From Syntrophaceae bacterium UBA5744 (GTDB lineage Bacteria > Desulfobacterota > Syntrophia > Syntrophales > UBA2192): a stretch of 45,266 bases of DNA. Below, piece after piece: positions 1-8,225 of this stretch (the first letter of the stretch is position 1; each line of letters begins with the position of its first letter). A model generated the notes under the pieces. That model did no database searches and was not told the origin of the DNA. It saw only the letters and a program-made list of their open reading frames with translations. The DNA lies in assembly GCA_002419215.1 (NCBI GenBank), contig DIFQ01000135.1:37643-82908 (forward strand). Reading direction: 5' to 3'. Both the position numbers and the translations under genes were made by a program.

Positions 1-27
1 AAAAGGGGGAAAGAGGGGGATTTTGTT
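1..27. repeat. Partial copy of an A/G-rich dispersed element
   Basis: The window opens with AAAAGGGGG, AAAGA, GGGGGATTTT. The same arrangement, with one base different in the middle block, recurs at about 10961-10985, where the complementary left arm (AAATCCCCCTTT) is also present. This copy is cut by the window edge. Elements of this CCCCCTTT type are widespread intergenic repeats in bacteria; the function is unknown. Confidence 0.45.
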
Positions 28-65
28 TAGGCATGATCTGTCATTCTTGCGCCTTTTATTTTCTG

Positions 66-98
66 CCCTGTACCCTGGACCCTGCACCCTGTCCCCTG
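66..98. repeat. 7-bp tandem word repeat (CCCTGNA type)
   Basis: Five degenerate heptamers in a row: CCCTGTA, CCCTGGA, CCCTGCA, CCCTGTC, CCCTG. The same words recur at 14410-14442 and in variant form at 34691-34725, 40992-41026, 41165-41196 and 41337-41369. The stretch is noncoding. Confidence 0.7.
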
Positions 99-201
99 CG
101 GCGTCCGACAACGCCGCGCTGCGGCTCCCGCCGCCGGCAGGAACATTTTTTGCTTGCTTATCGGTGTAGTTCTCTTCACAATGCCCACAAGGAGACGGAC
201 A

Positions 202-270
202 ATGGTTATGCGCAACATCCTGTTTTGGCTGCTGATGCTTGTTGTCTTTCTCGCTTTTGCCGGTTGCTGA
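202..270 (+). CDS. Possible 22-residue membrane peptide or minimal lipoprotein
   Basis: An ATG at 202 follows a clear ribosome site (AAGGAG, 189-194) with seven bases of spacing. It encodes 22 residues: a short start with one Arg, a hydrophobic stretch, then LAFAGC directly before the TGA. LAFAGC fits a lipobox, with the cysteine as last residue, so the product would be either a one-span membrane peptide or a lipidated cysteine after signal peptide removal. The frame closes again soon after the TGA, which argues against selenocysteine read-through. It lies 96 bases before the transglycosylase gene and could also be a leader peptide. No family is recognised; support is the ribosome site and composition only. 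Confidence 0.4.
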   Translation: MVMRNILFWLLMLVVFLAFAGC

Positions 271-366
271 CCGGTTCGTTGAGCGGGACGGGTGCCGTCC
301 CGAGGTGTCGTGTGGGGCCCCGGCATTTGCAGATCAGGCGATTCCGTGGGCGAAGGGGTTTGAAGA

Positions 367-1347
367 TTGGCTGGAAAAACACAGAACCGGTTTTCGATGA
401 CTTCCCTCAGGGTGTTTCTCCTGATGGGAAGCCTTTTTTTATTCGCTTCCTCATGGTTTGCTGTCGCTGCCGGGGCGCAGATGATGCCCGTCCCCATCCA
501 TGAATTTCCGCAGCCGCTGCAGCTCTGCGGGGAGAGGGTTCCCCTCGAGAGGCAGGATGTCTGGGAGATGATGGACCAGGCCTTTGTTCTCTCCGTCTAC
601 AACCAGGAGCAGGTCATTCTCTGGCTCAAGCGTGCCAATCGCTATTTCCCCTATCTCGAAAAGCGACTGCGCGAGCGGAAGATGCCCGACGACATCAAGT
701 ACCTGGCCGTCGTGGAAAGCTCGCTCAGGACCTATGCCGTCTCCTCGGCGAAGGCAACGGGGCCCTGGCAGTTCATGGAAAAGACGGCCAAGCGATACGG
801 CCTGCGTGTGGACGGATCCATCGACGAGCGGCTCAACTTCGAGAAATCCACCGAGGCGGCGCTCACGTACCTGGAAGATCTCCACCGGCAGTTCGGTAAC
901 TGGGGACTCGCCATGGCGGCCTACAACTGCGGCGAGGACCGGGTCGCGAAGAGCATCGAGATGCAGCAGGCGGCCAGCTATTACGATGTGGACCTGCCGC
1001 AGGAGACGGAGCGTTACATCTTCCGCATGCTCTCTGCGAAGGTCATCCTGACGAATCCGGAGCGTTACGGCTACCGCACATCGACCATCCGGGTCTACCC
1101 CGTCGTCGAGACCGACCGGATCGAAATCCATTCCCACCGCGAGGTACACGTCAAAACCATTGCCCGCGCCTGCGGGACGAACTACAAGACCATCCGCGAG
1201 ATGAACCCGGAGATCCGCAACGAGTACCTCCCGCCGGGCCGCTACAGCCTGAAGGTCCCGAAGGGGACGGCAAAGGATTTCCGCGAGAACTTCGAAAAGT
1301 ACCTCTCTCAGGAGACGCCCCGGAACGGCTCGCGGAAGAAGATGTAG
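367..1347 (+). CDS. Membrane-bound lytic transglycosylase, MltD-like
   Basis: Cleaves the MurNAc-GlcNAc bond of peptidoglycan in the periplasm, forming 1,6-anhydro ends. The family-1 SLT signature is visible: AVVESSLRTYAVSSAKATG around residues 114-132, with Glu117 the expected catalytic acid, then PWQFM and MAAYNCGEDRV. A degenerate LysM-like segment (residues about 259-303, ending LPPGRYSLKVPKG) would bind the cell wall. Residues 11-37 form a signal peptide. Two starts are possible: TTG at 367, with GAAGGGG upstream, or ATG at 397, which gives a cleaner signal peptide. At 326 residues it is shorter than E. coli MltD and has only one LysM-like module. The gene stands alone between two repeat-bearing spacers. 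Confidence 0.85.
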   Translation: MAGKTQNRFSMTSLRVFLLMGSLFLFASSWFAVAAGAQMMPVPIHEFPQPLQLCGERVPLERQDVWEMMDQAFVLSVYNQEQVILWLKRANRYFPYLEKRLRERKMPDDIKYLAVVESSLRTYAVSSAKATGPWQFMEKTAKRYGLRVDGSIDERLNFEKSTEAALTYLEDLHRQFGNWGLAMAAYNCGEDRVAKSIEMQQAASYYDVDLPQETERYIFRMLSAKVILTNPERYGYRTSTIRVYPVVETDRIEIHSHREVHVKTIARACGTNYKTIREMNPEIRNEYLPPGRYSLKVPKGTAKDFRENFEKYLSQETPRNGSRKKM

Positions 1348-1368
1348 CCGCCGCAAGCGGCTCCATTA

Positions 1369-1396
1369 GCCGACAGCCGACAGTCGACAGCCGGCA
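1369..1396. repeat. 7-bp tandem word repeat (GCCGACA type)
   Basis: Four heptamers: GCCGACA, GCCGACA, GTCGACA, GCCGGCA, starting 21 bases after the transglycosylase stop codon. A related GTAGCCTGCA stretch follows near 1424, giving a loose inverted arm. Confidence 0.6.
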
Positions 1397-1491
1397 AACG
1401 GCCTTCATTCCGTCCGTGGTCTGTAGCCTGCAACCTTCCCCCATCTGTTGTTGCAAAACTTTTCGATCCGTCGTAACCATGGGCATCAGCC

Positions 1492-2154
1492 ATGGACTTC
1501 GACGTCATCCGCTCACGAAGAAAAACCATTGCCGTGGAGATCACGAAAGAGGGGGGAGTCCTCGTCCGTGCACCCTTGAAGCTCGCCCGCCGCGAGGTAC
1601 TGGCCTTTGTGCATCGGAACCGCGCCTGGATCACCCGGAAGCTCGCCCAGGCCGGGGTGCTGCAGCAGGGAAGAACGTCGAGGCGGTTCCTGGAGGGGGA
1701 GACCTTTCCCTTCCTGGGCGAGCAGCACCGCCTGCGCTACGTAGCGGGCGGGGAATACCTGCGAAAACAGAACGGGGAATTCCTCCTGGGCGCCGATTTG
1801 TCATCCAGGGCGGCGGATCTTTTCCGCACCTGGTACCGGGCCAGGGCCCGGGAGATCCTCGGGGACCGGGTGGAGCACTTCGCCCTGCGAATGGGGCTGA
1901 CCTGCCGGTCCGTGCGGATCACCGATGCCAGAGAGCGATGGGGCTCCTGCAACGCCGCGGGATCCCTGAATTTCGCCTGGCGCCTCGTCATGGCGCCCCC
2001 GCCCGTCATCGATTACGTCATCGTCCACGAGCTGGCCCACCTCGTCGAGATGAACCACTCCCGGCGTTTCTGGGATTGCGTCGCCAGGGTACTGCCGGAT
2101 CACCCGGCGAGACGCAAGTGGCTCAGGGAGCATGAACATCTCCTGTGCGTGTGA
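1492..2154 (+). CDS. YgjP-like metallopeptidase domain protein (DUF45/M48-type)
   Basis: A 220-residue zinc metalloprotease of the YgjP/SprT-like group. The zinc motif HELAH lies at about residue 180 (VIVHELAHLVEMNHSRRFW), with the downstream MNHSRRFW helix supplying the third ligand region. The family-typical WGSCNAAGSLNFAW precedes it. The N-terminal half (RSRRKTIAVEITKEGGVLVRAP) is the beta-rich part common to YgjP proteins. There is no signal peptide, so it is cytoplasmic. Family members are small proteins near 230 residues, so this looks full length. The physiological substrate is not established for most members. The start is the ATG at 1492; no strong ribosome site is visible. Confidence 0.85.
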   Translation: MDFDVIRSRRKTIAVEITKEGGVLVRAPLKLARREVLAFVHRNRAWITRKLAQAGVLQQGRTSRRFLEGETFPFLGEQHRLRYVAGGEYLRKQNGEFLLGADLSSRAADLFRTWYRARAREILGDRVEHFALRMGLTCRSVRITDARERWGSCNAAGSLNFAWRLVMAPPPVIDYVIVHELAHLVEMNHSRRFWDCVARVLPDHPARRKWLREHEHLLCV

Positions 2155-2283
2155 TGCCGTCCTGGACCCGTTTCCCTTTCTTTCTTTGTGCTCAGGCATT
2201 GAATCGGGGCCAACCCCGGAGGGAAGGGGCCGGGCTGTTCAGGACCCCGTGTCAACATCGCAGGTTTTTCAAGCCGAAATTGC

Positions 2284-2310
2284 TTGACAACGGGCGTCGA
2301 TGACGATAAT
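2284..2310 (+). promoter_or_regulatory. Sigma-70 promoter for the TTT transporter genes
   Basis: A perfect -35 TTGACA (2284-2289) is followed by GATAAT (2305-2310) with a 15-base spacer; TAATAG at 2307-2312 would give 17. The start codon of the binding-protein gene lies about 130 bases downstream, behind an A/G-rich leader. Confidence 0.6.
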
Positions 2311-2313
2311 AGA

Positions 2314-2333
2314 TTTTGCATACAAAATACAAT
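2314..2333. promoter_or_regulatory. Probable GntR operator at the TTT promoter
   Basis: TTTTG-CATA-CAAAA (2314-2327) is an inverted repeat with 5-bp arms, followed by TACAAT. On the opposite strand it reads TTGTATGCAAAA, matching TTGTATTCAAAA at 10834-10845 in front of gntR at 11 of 12 positions. It sits just downstream of the -10, where a bound repressor would block initiation. The link to the GntR protein is inferred. Confidence 0.5.
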
Positions 2334-2440
2334 CATTTCAGCGCGAGACGCCGGACACCTCGGGGCGGAAGACCTGAGGCGGAGATAGAGAAGACAGGTA
2401 TAAAAGAGGGGATCCGAAAAGGAGAAAGGAGGAAGAGAGC

Positions 2441-3448
2441 ATGAAGAAAGTTTTGGCACTTGCACTGGTTCTGCTCCTGATGACGGGCGGCGTCGCGTTG
2501 GCGCAGAAGAAGGATTTCCCCCGGCGGGATCTCACGAATGTGGTCGTGTGGGGCGCCGGCGGCGGAACGGACGTCTGCAACCGCGTGATCTCCGCCGAGA
2601 TGGCCCCCATCCTCGGCGTCAACATCAACGTGATCAACAAGCCGGGAGGCGTTTCCGGCTCTCTCGGGATGAGCTACGCGTTCTCCCAGCCCCACGACGG
2701 TTATACCCTTGCCGGCGTTTCCGAGTCCTGCGTGACCGCCGCTGTCCAGGGCGGTTGGGACAAGCGGATGAACGTATGGGATTTCTTCATTGTCGGCGGC
2801 TCGCCCGATGTGATCTCCGTCACCCCCGGCAGCCCCTGGAAGGACCTGAAGGGACTCGTCGATGCGGCTAATAAGAGTCCCGGCACGATCAAGGCCTGCG
2901 CGAGCGGCGCCGGCTCCATACACCACCTGAACCTGCTGGCCCTCGAGAAGGGTTCCGGCGCGGACCTGCAGTTCATCCCCTACAAGGGATCGGCGCCCTG
3001 CCAGACGGCGGCCATGACGGGGGAGGTCAGCGTGGTCGTCACGTCCGTGGCGGAGCAGCAGCAGCTCATCCGCGCCAAGCAGCTCCGGCCGCTCGCGATG
3101 CTGATCCCCGAGTCTTTCACGATCGAGGGCTTCGGGACCATCCCCTCCGGATTCAAGGCCTATCCGGGGCTTGCCAAGCATCTGCCGATCTACCAGGCCA
3201 TCGGCTTCGCCGTCGCGGCGGATGTGCCGGCGGACCGCAAGGCGGTCATCGAGGCGGCCTTCAAGAAGGCCATGCAGTCGGAAAAGATCAAGAAGTGGGC
3301 AAAGGACAACTACTACGTGCTGTCCGGCAAGACGGGAAAGGCGGCGAGGGATGAATTCAACCGGCTCGAGTCGCTCTTCTCCTGGACCCTCTGGGACCTC
3401 AAGGCGGCGTCAGTTGACCCTGCGAAACTCGGCATTCCGAAGCCGTAA
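2441..3448 (+). CDS. tctC: TTT transporter solute-binding protein (TctC/Bug family)
   Basis: Periplasmic substrate receptor of a tripartite tricarboxylate transporter. Residues 1-21 are a signal peptide (KKVLALALVLLLMTGGVALA). The mature protein has Bug-family features: VVVWGAGGGTDVCNRVISAEM near the start, NVINKPGGVSGSLGM, FIPYKGSAPCQTAAMTGEV, and PADRKAVIEAAFKKAMQSEKIKKWA near the end. At 335 residues it is of normal length. AAAGGAGG at 2425-2432 is a strong ribosome site eight bases before the ATG. The TctB and TctA membrane genes follow on the same strand after a strong intercistronic hairpin. Bug proteins bind small carboxylates; the ligand here cannot be read from sequence, but the neighbouring glycerate-type enzymes suggest a sugar acid or hydroxy acid. 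Confidence 0.92.
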   Translation: MKKVLALALVLLLMTGGVALAQKKDFPRRDLTNVVVWGAGGGTDVCNRVISAEMAPILGVNINVINKPGGVSGSLGMSYAFSQPHDGYTLAGVSESCVTAAVQGGWDKRMNVWDFFIVGGSPDVISVTPGSPWKDLKGLVDAANKSPGTIKACASGAGSIHHLNLLALEKGSGADLQFIPYKGSAPCQTAAMTGEVSVVVTSVAEQQQLIRAKQLRPLAMLIPESFTIEGFGTIPSGFKAYPGLAKHLPIYQAIGFAVAADVPADRKAVIEAAFKKAMQSEKIKKWAKDNYYVLSGKTGKAARDEFNRLESLFSWTLWDLKAASVDPAKLGIPKP

Positions 3449-3458
3449 CCCCGCGTTT

Positions 3459-3501
3459 CACAGAGAAGGGGGCCCGGGTCGGCCGGGCTCCCTTCTCTGT
3501 G
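3459..3501 (+). terminator. Intercistronic hairpin between tctC and tctB
   Basis: A 19-bp stem with one G-U pair (CACAGAGAAGGG with CCCTTCTCTGTG, plus GGCCCGG with CCGGGCT) and a five-base loop. No T-run follows, so it is more likely to protect the 3' end of the binding-protein mRNA, or attenuate, than to terminate fully. Excess expression of the binding protein over the permease is common in such operons. Confidence 0.7.
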
Positions 3502-3616
3502 CCGGGGCCGTCGCTGAGGGCAGGCGGCATCGGGTTGCTCGAGGAGGAAGGGGAGGGCCCGGCCGCCGTTTCCCGCCTGAGCGGAATCGCCGCGTTTTGA
3601 CGGAAGAGGGATTCCT

Positions 3617-4387
3617 GTGACGATTGACAGGGACAACATGCGGAGAAAGGACCTCGTCTCCGGGATCGTCCTGATGCTCTTCGGGGCCTGGGTCGTTTAC
3701 GAGACGTGCGCCAAGGTTCCCATGAAGGGAAGCTGGGGCGGCGTCATGAACGTTTGGTATGTCTCCCCGGGGCTGTTTCCGATTTTCATCGGCTCGATCC
3801 TGTTTTTCTTCGGAGCCGCATTGATCGCCGTCGCCGTGAGGCACCTCGGCTTTCATGCCATCCGGGACGAGGTGCGATCCCGGGCGAGGGCCGTGGCGGG
3901 AAGCCGGGAAATCCCGGAGCCGGTTTTCCGGTTCCTGGCCGTCGTTGTCATCCTGGCCTTCTATATCTACATGAACATGCCGCGCGTCGACTTTTACCTG
4001 AACAGCATCCTCTTTCTGGTCGTCATCATTCACGTCTTTTACCTGGACGAACTGCAGGTCATGCGCAAGCTCTTCCGGTTTTATCTTGCAGGCTCCATCC
4101 TTTTTCTTGTCTATTTCGCCTCGGGGCTTGATGAGCGGATTGGCGGAAGCATTCCTTATCCGGCCGATCTCCTGGCCATCCTGTTCACCGCGGTCTTTGC
4201 CGCCTATGCCTGGAACCTTGTCCGACCCCGCAGGGATCAGGTGAGCAAATGCCGGCAGGCCGTGCTCGTGGCATTGGCGACCCCACTGCTGATCGGGGGG
4301 CTTTTCAAGTACTTCCTCCTGGTTCCCCTGCCCAAGGAAGGCCTGGTGGTGGCTCTGATGGATGCAGTCTATTTCGGTCTGTTCTGA
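3617..4387 (+). CDS. tctB: TTT transporter small membrane subunit (TctB family)
   Basis: A 256-residue membrane protein placed between tctC and tctA, as in other TTT operons. Hydrophobic segments are visible at about residues 13-30 (SGIVLMLFGAWVV), 50-75, 112-130 (FLAVVVILAFYIYMNMP) and 135-148, with more towards the C-terminus. TctB proteins are poorly conserved and usually about 150-200 residues, so this one is long. The start is GTG at 3617 behind GAGGGA; ATG at 3638 (MRRKDLVSG) is also possible. Identification rests on topology and context more than on motifs. Confidence 0.75.
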   Translation: MTIDRDNMRRKDLVSGIVLMLFGAWVVYETCAKVPMKGSWGGVMNVWYVSPGLFPIFIGSILFFFGAALIAVAVRHLGFHAIRDEVRSRARAVAGSREIPEPVFRFLAVVVILAFYIYMNMPRVDFYLNSILFLVVIIHVFYLDELQVMRKLFRFYLAGSILFLVYFASGLDERIGGSIPYPADLLAILFTAVFAAYAWNLVRPRRDQVSKCRQAVLVALATPLLIGGLFKYFLLVPLPKEGLVVALMDAVYFGLF

Positions 4388-4395
4388 GGGGGGCA

Positions 4396-5919
4396 ATGAT
4401 CGGGATCGAGAGACTGGATACGTTTTTCACGATTCTCATCGGCATGGGCACCCAGCCGACAAGCCTGCTGCTTCTTTTCGGCGCCACTTTGCTCGGGATC
4501 ATTTTCGGGGCCCTGCCGGGCCTGACGGCGACGCTGGGCATCGCGCTTCTCACGACGCTCACCTACGGCATGGGGCCCGCCCCGGCCATGGTGGCCCTCC
4601 TCGGGATCTACGTGGGCGGCGTGTACGGAGGCTCCTATTCCTCGATCCTGATCAACATTCCCGGGACGCCTGCAGCGGCGGCCACGGCCCTGGAGGGCTA
4701 CCCGCTCGCCTGCAGGGGGGAGGCCGGGCGAGCGATCGGCGCGACGACGACGGCCTCCTGTATCGGCACCCTCATCGGGATGCTCTTCATGGTCACGATG
4801 ACTCCCATCGTGTCGGCCTTCGCCCTGCAGTTCACCTCCTTCGAGTTCTTTCTCCTTGCCTTTTTCGGGATCATCATCAGCGGCACGCTCTCGAGCTCCG
4901 ACCTCGTCATCAAGGGATGGATCTCCGGGTTCCTCGGGCTCTTCCTCGCCTGCATGGGACGAGACCCCCTGCAGGCCTTTCCCCGGTTCACCTTCGGCTT
5001 TCCCCAGCTCGAAAGCGGGCTCGACGTGGTGGCCGTGATCATCGGGGCCTTCGGGATTCCCCAGATCATCCAGGTGCTGGGCGGGACCTTCTGCGCCGGT
5101 GAGGCCCGGCAGTTGACGAAGGTCCTCCCGTCCTTCAAGCTGATGGTCCAGAACTCGGGGAACATCGTCCGTTCCTCCCTCATCGGCGTGGGCATCGGGT
5201 CCGTGCCGGGAATCGGAGAGGACGTGGCGGCATGGATGTCCTATGGGGCGGCGAAGAACGCCTCGAAGCAGCCCGAGAAATTCGGCACCGGCGTCTACGA
5301 GGGCGTCATTGCCACCGAGACGGCCAACAACTCCTGCATCGGCGGGGCCATCATTCCGCTGCTGAGCCTGGGAATTCCAGGAAGCCCGCCGGCAGCCATG
5401 CTCCTGGGGGCTTTGATGCTCCACGGCGTCACTCCGGGTCCCATGCTCTCCATAGAGCACCCGAATTTCATCCTGGAGGTGACGGCCATTCTCTTTCTGG
5501 CCTCCATCGCCATGTGGATCATCGGGATCGTCCTGGCCCGCCAAGTCGTCAAGGTGCTGCGCCTGCCCCCGCAGATCTTCATGCCCATCGTGGTTGTGCT
5601 GTGCATCATCGGGTCATACGGCCTCGGCCTCAACCTCTTCAACCTCTACGTCATGCTGCCGGTGGGAATCGTCGCCTACTTCATGACGGAGATGAAATAC
5701 CCCATCGCGCCGCTCGTCATCGGCTACATCCTGGGCCCCATGGCCGACGAGAACCTGCGACGGGCTCTCATGATCTCGCACGGGAGTTTTCTGCCCATGT
5801 TCACCCGTCCCGTCTGCCTGCTGTTGCTGGCTGTCATCCTGCTGACCATTCTGAGTCAGATGGGTCTTTTCAGATGGCTCAGACAGAGGAGGCACGCGAA
5901 CCGTCAAGGAACAGAGTGA
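4396..5919 (+). CDS. tctA: TTT transporter large permease (TctA family)
   Basis: A 507-residue polytopic permease using an ion gradient to import the carboxylate bound by TctC. Family signatures are clear: GIIFGALPGLTATLGIALL near residue 35, YVGGVYGGSYSSILINIPGT near 70, a second copy of the fold with SVPGIGEDVAAWMSYGAAK near 275, and LGIPGSPPAAMLLGALMLHG near 325. The normal TctA length is about 500. The chosen start is the ATG at 4396 behind GGGGGC; the reading frame is open further upstream, but that part overlaps tctB and is not TctA-like. It is the last gene of the transporter operon, followed by a shared terminator. Confidence 0.93.
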   Translation: MIGIERLDTFFTILIGMGTQPTSLLLLFGATLLGIIFGALPGLTATLGIALLTTLTYGMGPAPAMVALLGIYVGGVYGGSYSSILINIPGTPAAAATALEGYPLACRGEAGRAIGATTTASCIGTLIGMLFMVTMTPIVSAFALQFTSFEFFLLAFFGIIISGTLSSSDLVIKGWISGFLGLFLACMGRDPLQAFPRFTFGFPQLESGLDVVAVIIGAFGIPQIIQVLGGTFCAGEARQLTKVLPSFKLMVQNSGNIVRSSLIGVGIGSVPGIGEDVAAWMSYGAAKNASKQPEKFGTGVYEGVIATETANNSCIGGAIIPLLSLGIPGSPPAAMLLGALMLHGVTPGPMLSIEHPNFILEVTAILFLASIAMWIIGIVLARQVVKVLRLPPQIFMPIVVVLCIIGSYGLGLNLFNLYVMLPVGIVAYFMTEMKYPIAPLVIGYILGPMADENLRRALMISHGSFLPMFTRPVCLLLLAVILLTILSQMGLFRWLRQRRHANRQGTE

Positions 5920-6004
5920 GCGACAGGCTGGGGCGGTGAGGGGTCGAGCGTGTCGCGTGTCGTGGGCAGTCCCTCGTGAAAAAGTGACCGGTGACTGGAT
6001 GAAA

Positions 6005-6040
6005 GGAAAGGGCCTCCGAGAGTGGAGGCCCTTTCCTTAT
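6005..6040. terminator. Bidirectional terminator between tctA and the dehydrogenase
   Basis: A perfect 13-bp stem, GGAAAGGGCCTCC with GGAGGCCCTTTCC, and a six-base loop. TTAT follows on the plus strand and CTTTCAT on the minus strand. It lies between two converging genes and should serve both. Confidence 0.8.
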
Positions 6041-6057
6041 CAATTTATGCAAGGCTG

Positions 6058-7032
6058 TCAGCCGTAGATTTCCGGGTTGAGGCAGTCGGGGGGGCGCTCG
6101 CCCTTCAGCATGGCCAGCAGGTTCGTCGCGGCCTTGACGGACATGCCCGAGCGGGAGGATTTCGTCGCCGAGGCGGTGTGGGGGGCGATGACGACATTCG
6201 TGAGCTCGGAAAGCCCGGCAACCATTTTCGGCTCGAACTCGTAGACGTCGAGGGCGGCCCCGGCGATGACGTTTTTGCGGAGCGCCTCAACCAGTTCGGC
6301 CTCGTTGATGACGGGCCCGCGGGCCGTGTTGATGAGATAGGCCGAGGGTTTCATCATGGCGAAGACCTTTGCGTTGAACAGGTGCCGCGTGGAGGGCATG
6401 AGGGGGACGTGGATGCTCACGAAGTCCGATTCCCTCAGCAACTCCTCGAAAGAGACCTTTTGCGCCCCCAGTTCCTTCTCGAGGACCGCGTTGGCCACCT
6501 CGTCGGTGTAGAGGACCTTCATGGCAAACCCCTTGGACATGAGTGCCATGGCCGTCCCGATCCGTCCCGCCCCCACGATCCCCAAGGTCTTGCCCGTCAC
6601 GTCGCCGCCGATGAATTGCATGGGCCCCCAGCCGGTCCAGGCGCCCGAGCGCATGACCTTCTCCGATTCGATGAGGCGCCGGGCGACGGCGAACAGGAGT
6701 GCCCAGGCCATCTCCGCCGTGGCAATCGTGAGCACGCCGGGCGTGTTGGACAGGGGGATCTTCCGTGCCGTGGCCGCTTTCACGTCCAGGTTGTCGAACC
6801 CCACGGCATAGTTGGCAAACCCCTTGATGCCCCGGGCCGTGTCCATGACCTCGCCGTCGACGCGGTCGGTGAGGAGGGTGATCACGCCGTCCCGGCCTTT
6901 TACGTTCTTCAGCAGCTCTTCCCGGGTAAGGGGACGGTCCTCGGGGTTGATCTCCACGCTGCAGGTTTCCCTCAGCAGGGTCAGGCCCTCCACGGGAATG
7001 AGCCGCGTGACATACACGTTGAACTTCTTCAT
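6058..7032 (-). CDS. D-isomer 2-hydroxyacid dehydrogenase (glyoxylate/hydroxypyruvate reductase-like)
   Basis: NAD(P)-dependent reduction of a 2-keto acid to a D-2-hydroxy acid, or the reverse. The Rossmann motif GIVGAGRIGTAMA lies near residue 150. The catalytic set is complete: Arg in NTARGPVINE, Glu in DVYEFEP and His in IAPHTASAT. The substrate loop NYAVGFDNLDVKAATARKIP is also present. Its 324 residues match the glyoxylate/hydroxypyruvate reductase subgroup. It is the last gene of the gntR operon, separated from the gene before it by a spacer of about 230 bases holding an inverted 8-bp-word element. AAGGAGGGA is its ribosome site. Hydroxypyruvate or glyoxylate would fit the transketolase and glycerate kinase nearby; 3-phosphoglycerate is less likely because no ACT domain is present. 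Confidence 0.9.
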   Translation of the reverse strand: MKKFNVYVTRLIPVEGLTLLRETCSVEINPEDRPLTREELLKNVKGRDGVITLLTDRVDGEVMDTARGIKGFANYAVGFDNLDVKAATARKIPLSNTPGVLTIATAEMAWALLFAVARRLIESEKVMRSGAWTGWGPMQFIGGDVTGKTLGIVGAGRIGTAMALMSKGFAMKVLYTDEVANAVLEKELGAQKVSFEELLRESDFVSIHVPLMPSTRHLFNAKVFAMMKPSAYLINTARGPVINEAELVEALRKNVIAGAALDVYEFEPKMVAGLSELTNVVIAPHTASATKSSRSGMSVKAATNLLAMLKGERPPDCLNPEIYG

Positions 7033-7110
7033 GAAATCCCTCCTTCCACGAGGCGCCGGTCGGCGGAGCCTCCGTATACTCTTTGTTCGTCTTCTGTCGG
7101 GTTGTTCGTG

Positions 7111-7208
7111 AGGTTAGGAAGAGCGGAAGTGAAGAAGCGCGGAAATAAAAATACCGAATCTTCCATCCACGCCGCTCTTCTGCTCCTCATCACTTCCTGA
7201 CTTCGCGC
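7111..7208. repeat. Inverted element made of 8-bp words (GGAAGNG type)
   Basis: The left arm reads AGGAAGAG, CGGAAGTG, AAGAAGCG, CGGAA. The right arm, on the other strand, reads GCGAAGTC, AGGAAGTG, ATGAGGAG, CAGAAGAG. The two arms can fold into an imperfect stem. The element lies inside the minus-strand operon. The same words occur at 16234-16352. Confidence 0.65.
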
Positions 7209-7258
7209 ACTTGTGGCACCCGCCAGTACCTCCCGTCCGGGGCAACCATGGTGTTGCT

Positions 7259-8224
7259 CTACTTCAAGGAGAAGAATTCCCTCTCGATGAACTTCCACGT
7301 CTTCAGGTAGTCGCCTCCCGAAACGAGTCTCGAGAAGGTCTTCTCGTCGATGCGGTCGAGCAGGGCCCATATGCGGTTCGTGATCCGGCTGTTGGCCTCG
7401 AAGGTCCCCCGAACGTCCCAGCGTGTCGGCGAGGTGTCGGAGGTCAGGTAGTCCTTGTAGCCGAACTTTTTCAGGTAATATAAAAACTCGACGTACTCCA
7501 GGAAATGCTTCGTGCCGCAGAAATAGTCCCAGTCCCACCTCCCGTCGTTGTCATTGATGTGGATGTAGAGGCGCCAGGGACTGCCTGCTACGAGGGCCAC
7601 GGCCTCGGCGGGCTGCTCGCCGCCGTAAACGGAGTGGCCGAAGTCGAGGGTGACGCCCATGGTCTTCAGTCCGATGTCGTGGAGAAGGCAGAGCGTCTTG
7701 GCCGCCGAGTCGATGAAGCACTTGCCCCGCGTCTCGCTGGGTTTGTACTCGATGAACAGGGGGATCTCTTCGCGATAGGCGCCGCACTCGCCGAAGGCAT
7801 CCGCCAGGTGTGTCCACATCTTCCGGTAGTCGCACTGGAAGGCGAACTCGAAGCCGTCTCCCAGGGGGCAGCAGGTCACCTTGTCGGCGCCGACGGCCGC
7901 GGCGAAGTCTTTCGACTCCTTGATGAAGCGGATGGCCTTCTGCCGGACTTCCCTGCGGCTCGAGGTGAGCCCGCCGTTGAGAAACTCCGGTTCGGCCTTG
8001 ACGTTCACGTTTACGGCCGCCACCTTCAGCCTGTACTTCTTCAGCATGGCCCGCGTGAAGGCCGCGTCGTTGACCTCGTAGGGGTAGACGATCTCGACGC
8101 CGTCGTAGCCCCTGATTTTCGACATGAGGGCGAATTTCTCTTCGACGGTTTTCGGTTCGTTGTACAGGTGGAACCGGTCTTTCGTCTGACCCAGAAAGCC
8201 CGTGATGATTCCCATCCTGACCAT
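7259..8224 (-). CDS. Sugar phosphate isomerase/epimerase, xylose-isomerase-like TIM barrel
   Basis: A 321-residue protein of the AP-endonuclease-2/xylose-isomerase-like barrel group, which isomerises, epimerises or sometimes decarboxylates sugars and sugar acids using a divalent metal. Expected metal-ligand segments occur in order: LFIEYKPSE (Glu), VTLDFGHSVYGGE (Asp/His), YIHINDNDGRWDWD (His/Asp), and a late DYLTSDTSPTRWD. The N-terminus (MGIITGFLGQTKDRF) is the first barrel strand. The start codon is one base from the stop codon of the upstream transketolase gene, so the two are probably translationally coupled. The substrate cannot be assigned. In known pathways a barrel of this type acts beside split transketolases or as a 3-oxo-isoapionate decarboxylase, so an uncommon ketose or sugar acid is plausible. 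Confidence 0.82.
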   Translation of the reverse strand: MVRMGIITGFLGQTKDRFHLYNEPKTVEEKFALMSKIRGYDGVEIVYPYEVNDAAFTRAMLKKYRLKVAAVNVNVKAEPEFLNGGLTSSRREVRQKAIRFIKESKDFAAAVGADKVTCCPLGDGFEFAFQCDYRKMWTHLADAFGECGAYREEIPLFIEYKPSETRGKCFIDSAAKTLCLLHDIGLKTMGVTLDFGHSVYGGEQPAEAVALVAGSPWRLYIHINDNDGRWDWDYFCGTKHFLEYVEFLYYLKKFGYKDYLTSDTSPTRWDVRGTFEANSRITNRIWALLDRIDEKTFSRLVSGGDYLKTWKFIEREFFSLK

Positions 8225-8225
8225 G

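Noticed and set aside
268..270. TGA as a possible selenocysteine codon after the lipobox
   Set aside because: The frame closes again at a TGA four codons later and no SECIS-like hairpin is evident.
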